This document shows, piece after piece, positions 58,910 through 64,000 of a stretch of DNA of 64,000 nucleotides. The translations under genes were made by a program, and so were the position numbers. The first letter of the stretch is position 1. Every line of letters begins with the position of its first letter. The notes beneath the pieces are model-generated. The model saw only the letters and a list, made by a program, of their open reading frames with translations, was not told where the DNA came from and made no database searches. The stretch comes from Ornithodoros turicata (taxonomy: Eukaryota; Arthropoda; Arachnida; Ixodida; Argasidae): assembly GCF_037126465.1 (NCBI RefSeq), contig NC_088201.1, forward strand, positions 82,054,273 to 82,118,272. Direction: 5' to 3'.

Positions 58910-59465
58910 CGGGGGGGGGGGGGATATAGGTTTATTGCAAAACAAAACAAAAAACACGAAAGAGGGGAAAGGTTAGCCTGGCTCCAGCAGCCGACTTGCT
59001 ATTCCCGCTTACAAAAAGGAAAAGGGAGAAAAGGAAAAATAAAGAGAAAGAAGAAAAAAGAAAGACAAATCGGAAAGAGCGAAAGAAGAGGCGCAGTCAC
59101 AGGCTCAGCGCGAGCCCTGTGTCGGTAAGGAAGCATGCGAGTTCCCTTCCGACGCGCCACTGAATGGGGCGTTGCAGAGGGCCCAGTAGCGTTGACAGCG
59201 TGACCTCCCTGAGCCCTAGGGCAGCTAGCCGCTCCATCAGAGTGGCACGGGGAGCGGCGAACAGGCGACAGTGGAGGAGTAGGTGGGAAGCGTTGCCCTC
59301 GGTAGAGCAGGCTGCACATGTAGGGGTGTCAAGCGTGTTGAGTTGGAAAAGCCGTGTTGGCGTTCGAGCCGGCGGGCTCCTTTCGTGCGCGTTGTCTCTA
59401 GTTCTGCCGAGAGACGCATGCGCATCAGAAACGGCTGCCTTTCTGTTTTCTTTTCTTTTTTTGTT
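58910..59465 (-). mobile_element. 5'-truncated LINE, C-tailed family
   Basis: The minus strand encodes TPTRLFQLNTLDTPTCAACS and HLLLHC (zinc knuckle), ending TDTGLALSL-stop at 59097. The 3' UTR has GGAATAGCAAGTCGG, GGCTAACCTTTCC, TGCAATAAACCTATAT and ends in a C run at 58910. The flanks ACAGAACATGATGGCGCCGG (58890-58909) and ACAGAACATGGCGTCGG (59466-59482) look like a target duplication with a 3 nt difference. It is the best-delimited copy of the family. Confidence 0.8.
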
Positions 59466-60055
59466 ACAGAACATGGCGTCGGAAACATTGGTCGTCTGAT
59501 CAGTCTGCCACCAGTGAACTTTCTTCGATTCTTTTCGGTTGCAAGGCGAAGACACGCAGTGCAACGAAATCGGGAACTCGAGTGTGGATTGAGGTCAGCA
59601 CTCCTCCAAAAGGGAATGGGGACGTGCAGGTGCAGTGCGAGTGGAAGTTGCGATCGTTGAACTAGTTCAATAAGTTGCAAACAGAAAGAACGCACGCGTT
59701 CCATTATGAGCGTAATGTTTTATTGTTCGTTTGCACCTCTGTTTTACGCCTCAAACCAACATAACATAATGTACCACTGTCAACAAGGAGTATGCCGTGT
59801 CCGAAGCGGACGAATTTTCCGTAGCGAATGAGAGCACTTTTAACGTTTGACGTCACAGTCAATGGGGAGTGGCTTGTGGCTGGAGCGCGCGAGCCTCCCG
59901 CCACGGAAGCGATTTTATAAATCGAATTGCGCTGTAACAAAACATTGTTAAGCCGAAATATTTTACGAGCATGATTTTTAGACACTGCTTGACAAATTAA
60001 AAACGGTTTTCAGCCATTCAAATTTCCTTTCCATGCTCAATTTAAATCCGGCACT
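59466..60055. other. hAT-internal or terminal DNA, no gene recognised
   Basis: This would be the 5' region of the hAT element up to its right terminus at 60056. No N-terminal transposase motifs recognised. Confidence 0.35.
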
Positions 60056-60056
60056 G

Positions 60057-60250
60057 TCTGTCAGTGAGGAAGCGCGAGAGAGGTCACGTGCTTATGACTA
60101 CCAATAGGAACCGCCGGTGCTGTGATGTCTGAGCTCGAGGCGTACATGTACTCAAGGGTTGATATCTCGCCAAGTACGACCCGTAGGAAAATATTTCTTT
60201 TCTCCTCAGTACTCTAGTGTGCAATACAAGATATGCATGATGTAATGAAC
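60057..60250 (+). repeat. Right flank of the hAT; dispersed repeat
   Basis: GCGCGAGAGAGGTCACGTGC and the following sequence up to GCATGATGTAATG align with 36421-36612 (GCGCGGGAGAGGTCACGAGC ... GCATGATACAT). It represents the part of that repeat lying right of the hAT insertion point. Confidence 0.6.
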
Positions 60251-63200
60251 CGCATCTATCAATGTGTCACAACCACATTAAGAGAAGAGCCTCAGCACAC
60301 GAGCCGCCAATATTTCCAACAAACACTGCTCTTCTTCCGGGACATTGTACCATATTCCAGTAGTAACTGCAGCTATATTTCAGTTCGAAAGGTTGTGTTC
60401 GCAGGATATGAATGTATTTCCGTACATCACTTTACTGTAAGCCAGTGATCATGTAATTGCTGGTAAACGCCCATAACCGCTATTGTAAGGTGACCGGCGA
60501 CTGTTGTTCTGCTACTCCTTAGTACACGTATGGCACAGTGCTAAACGTTTATGTGGGGTTCTCGTAAACATTACCCGGCGTGTATCGTATACTGCCATTT
60601 GTACAACTTCGCGGTAGCCGCGATTGAGGATTTGGTCACGTGCCTGCTTTCTGGTCCTATAGTTCATGGACCGTACCCGACCATGAACTCCAACTAAGAC
60701 ACGTCGCCATCCTTACTGTGAAGTGTCCTGTACGGCTGTGAAATACCTGTCAGTATAATATATATGCACTATGAGGATACAGTGTACTACATACCCCCAT
60801 AGAGATCCCTTTCACTGTCCATCAATTACCGTGGCATCCCATATCTCCTTGTCGCCACGGAAAGTAAATCTGCACACAACAGACGTCCCGTGTGACCATG
60901 TCACATCGTTCGAGATCACCCCAGTACGGTATAGCGGTGTCAAAAAGAACAACGCAAACAGTAGTAACACAATTTTCCGCCCATCCCAATCGCACTAACG
61001 ACGCCAGGTTCTGGTATAACCACCAGGCCAATAACGGCTAGTGCATTCGGCCTGCTTCCGACCTCCAAAGTCACTTCCGAAACACGGGTATCACGTGCCT
61101 TGCTCTCATCAAAGCACACAGCAGCCCTCGTAACGGAAACCACCAATGATCATCCTAAAGAAAGATTACCGACCACGAAAGACTTCCTCAAACAATACAT
61201 ATGGGTACGTGTGTGTTCCTTCCTCTCTACCACGACCGCAGCTTTATGAGCTTCCTTGTGCCATTATGCTGCTGCAGACGACAGCGGGGGGAGTAGCAGA
61301 CAACATGGAAGCGAATAGCAAGAACAGTCATACCATACTAATGGTTTCCCAGGAGAGGCTATGGAGATGAACAGCAGTTGCAGGGAGCGCGTTTAGCCCC
61401 AATCGCGTGACAAATATTTCCCACGCTTGCTGTGGACTGAATTGGACGAGACACAAATTGAGTCGTCTCTTTTAGGGAACAATACAGAGCGAATGTGAAA
61501 TCTCTTTCGAAAATGTGTAGGCGTAGTACGCGTGATCGAGCGTTTGAAAGAGGTCATTGGGTTGCCTCTTCTGTCACGACTATGATGCTACTATGCTCTT
61601 TGTGACATACAGTAGAAGGTACGATGCGCTTTAGCTTCGACAAAACAATTTTGAGTCATACAACCATCGCTTGTCACATGATCACTGTAGTGTTCCGCTG
61701 AAACTGCTCGAAGGAATGAATGTTATTTTGTCTGCTGCACATATTTTCAAGAAACGCAGTAAGCGTAAACACAGGCCGAATTAATCTTATAACTCCAAAC
61801 AATGCCTTAGCGTAAGTATGGCGTAAGTGACACTTCTTTTTCTTTTTGACCACAGCTATTCGTTGCGTGCCATTTATTCATTGCGCTTGATGGGGAGCAA
61901 ACGAGTGCGTTTACTCGCTCCAACTGAAGCTTCTTTGGGATGTTCCTACAAAAGCGGAGCTGTATCCGCAGTTCCAGCAACTCGTGTGTTTTCAAAATTG
62001 TATTTACTGATCCACTCAGCCGCTTATAGTTAGCGCAAGTGTACGGGTGCGGTACTACCGCGAATCCGCTCTACGTCTTGGTTTGCGGATAGAAATAAAA
62101 CGTTTTGAAACCCCTGTGGGTAAAATACGGACTATGACCAAGCCGCAGTCATCTGCGATGCGCGCGTTAGTCGCATTTTATGCGCAAAGAGCATTAGCGG
62201 CATGCCGCACATTCTCGAACAATCGGAAACGGTCTAGCGGAGGCGGCACGGATGCGCGCGGCAAGCCGCATTCGTGAACGTGCGCTTAGCGTCTCTGCCG
62301 ACGTCCTCTATATGGAGATCCATAATTGAATTGAATTTTTGAATTGAATTTTATTTCACACATGGTGTGAGAAACTATGGCAAAAAAACCAAGTGGTTAA
62401 ATTAAAAAAATTAAAAATTGACAGCACGCAACGAATCCAAAATGATGTCGAAGGGTGCCATCCTTTGCGTTGCTGTGCCTTTAACTGCTCTCACTAGACA
62501 ACTATGGACGACATAAGGTTCCCGAGAAGGTATGTACTGTATTCTGTTTGTAATAGAAAATAAATTACCACTGGTACAAAGCTCATGTGTCGTTCGGATG
62601 AGAAAGAGGGGGAATTCGAGCAAATTAATTTCCTTTTTTTTTCTTTTTTTGAGCGCGTAGTGTCCGTTTATAGGTTTGGGGGCCTCTGTCGAGAGCCGGA
62701 TAACATGCAAACGGGAGCGCAGCTCGGTCATTCCAGCTCAAACATCCCAATGGCGTGGCTCGACCATCGCCGATTTTCGTGAAAAAATATATGTCCTTCT
62801 CACTGACGTACATACGTTCTGTCTAAAATACTTCATTTGGGATCCGCAAGGAATCGCCGCCAGGAGGCTTCGAACTTCCGCTCCGAACCTAAAACCGTAA
62901 TACGTTTGAGCAGGTGCAGAGGGTGAACGGCTTTAGATATCTGAAAAATTAAAACGGGACGCGCTTCCGAAAAGTTCAAACTAGTCATCATCGGATTTGC
63001 AGTCGACGCGGGTGCAGAAATAGCGAGCTACGCTTCCGCGAAAGAGGCGCAAAATCAAACGAATTCAACATTTTTCTAAAAAAATACCATGGATGGCGGA
63101 TCTTACATGCACATATACTGTGCGGATGCACATACTGTCAATCTTATTGCGCTCAACAGTAGTGGTAGTCAAGTGATGTATCACGAAAAAGCCGAAACGG

Positions 63201-64000
63201 TCAAGAGAAAATAGCAACTGCAGCACAAGACCTGAAATCGCCCTCACAACTACACAGATCCACACGCAAGGCTTTCCGTTACAACCACTGCTGATGTCAA
63301 GAAGATGGCGGCAACGACGACGATGTATTTCTCTGGGGTACGTGTGAGTGAAAACTGCACGCGCTGCATGCCCGTCACATGATGCCCACAGACATCCACA
63401 AAAGCTTTCCGTATACTGAGAAACGAGGAATATCCAAAAAAATGCAAAGTGCACGGCGGTATTTAAGGACAAAACTTATTCCAAGATTATTCGTACCAAT
63501 AACATTTTGCGTGGTACTTATCCAACCGTTCGTGTGACAGTCAAAACGTGACGCCAGTTCCACAGTAATGAATGTTTTGTAACCCGCGCCCTACGTCTTC
63601 TGCGCCCTACGTCTTCTGGTGCCAAATCACACATATTTCTGGCGTGTAAAAAACACAGATATCTGTATCCTGTATTGCAGATAGACCAGGCTTCGTGCTG
63701 GCATAATCGCTGATGCGTCGGGCCTGTAAACGATCCAGTTCAAGCACTTCGAAGCACAGTTTCTGGGGTCTTCATACGCACGGACCATCCAGCCATTTTA
63801 ACGCTTGACTAAACTACGCAGCTCCCGTTTAGCGGGTCAACTACGTAAGACAAAGTGGAACCCGTAATATGCTTCTGTTGGTCGTCAGGGGTCATTAGGC
63901 TTAACAATTGGGGCTAACCGTCTAGCTGCAGCTATTCATCTCGTTGGTGGTATTTCCTCCCATCCAGCTAGCCATAACGTTGTCCTATTCAACATCGCAC
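60251..64000. other. No gene seen
   Basis: ORFs up to 135 codons (63065-63472, minus) lack recognisable motifs. A short direct repeat CTACGTCTTCTG occurs at 63589-63620. No RNA gene supported. Confidence 0.45.

Larger units (their letters stand above)
50553..60056 (-). mobile_element. ZMYM1-like hAT transposon, disrupted by ISL2EU and a LINE
   Basis: The left terminus CGGTGCCGGATTTA (50553) and the right terminus, read inward CAGTGCCGGATTTA (ending 60056), match at 13 of 14 positions. The flanking octamers TGTGCCAG (50545-50552) and TCTGTCAG (60057-60064) match at 6 of 8, consistent with an aged 8 bp duplication. The flanks correspond to a continuous paralog at 36355-36615. Removing the ISL2EU (52257-57742) and LINE (58910-59465) insertions leaves about 3.5 kb, a normal size for an autonomous hAT. 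The transposase lies on the minus strand. Confidence 0.7.

Noticed and set aside
62860..62900. tRNA-like GTTCGAAGCC on the minus strand
   Set aside because: Upstream sequence does not give an acceptor stem or box A; probably chance or a very worn SINE.
1..64000. CRISPR arrays, prokaryotic operons, prophage or endogenous viral genes
   Set aside because: No regularly spaced repeats, no ribosome-binding sites, no viral protein motifs; spliced genes and SINEs show eukaryotic DNA.

Overview
The window looks like repeat-rich nuclear DNA of an arthropod, most likely a chelicerate such as a tick. There are no operons and almost no long open reading frames. Coding remnants are split by GT-AG introns. 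tRNA-derived SINEs, many non-LTR retrotransposon pieces, a mariner, Penelope-like remnants and an interstitial (TTAGG)n-like tract are present. The species cannot be read from the sequence. I found no convincing single-copy host protein gene.

0-10 kb is mostly unannotated DNA with a worn hAT-type MITE, Penelope-like pseudo-LTR pieces carrying hammerhead-ribozyme cores, a Penelope GIY-YIG remnant and palindromic MITEs. 10.9-16.9 kb holds a 1.7 kb segment present twice in direct orientation (11640-13335 and 15062-16850). Both copies keep splice sites and AATAAA signals but no long ORF, like a duplicated non-coding transcript. Copy 2 carries a 129 bp MITE whose empty site is copy 1. 17-33 kb contains SINEs, MITEs, a broken gene of an unclassified protein family (24.7-25.5 kb), a small TATA-intron-polyA unit (27.0-27.65 kb), and a dead mariner next to a LINE tail. 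33-50 kb holds LINE fragments, a foldback element with arms of about 300 bp, SINEs, and a 1.28 kb non-autonomous hAT element with an exact 8 bp target duplication inside a LINE RT.

The main feature is a nest at 50.5-60.1 kb. A ZMYM1-like hAT transposon (50553-60056, imperfect 8 bp target duplication) was split by a 5.5 kb ISL2EU transposon (52257-57742, short inverted termini, AT duplication). The ISL2EU element carries two convergent intron-containing genes: a THAP + DDE transposase (minus strand) and a SWIM + YqaJ-nuclease protein (plus strand). A 920 bp element with 218 bp inverted arms and a 52 bp perfect palindrome lies inside a transposase intron. The hAT also carries a 5'-truncated LINE. 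A paralogous, uninterrupted version of the hAT target lies at 36355-36615.

The two ISL2EU proteins would act together in transposition: THAP for DNA binding, DDE for cleavage and joining, and the YqaJ nuclease as an accessory. Both genes carry frame lesions, so this copy is probably inactive as it stands.
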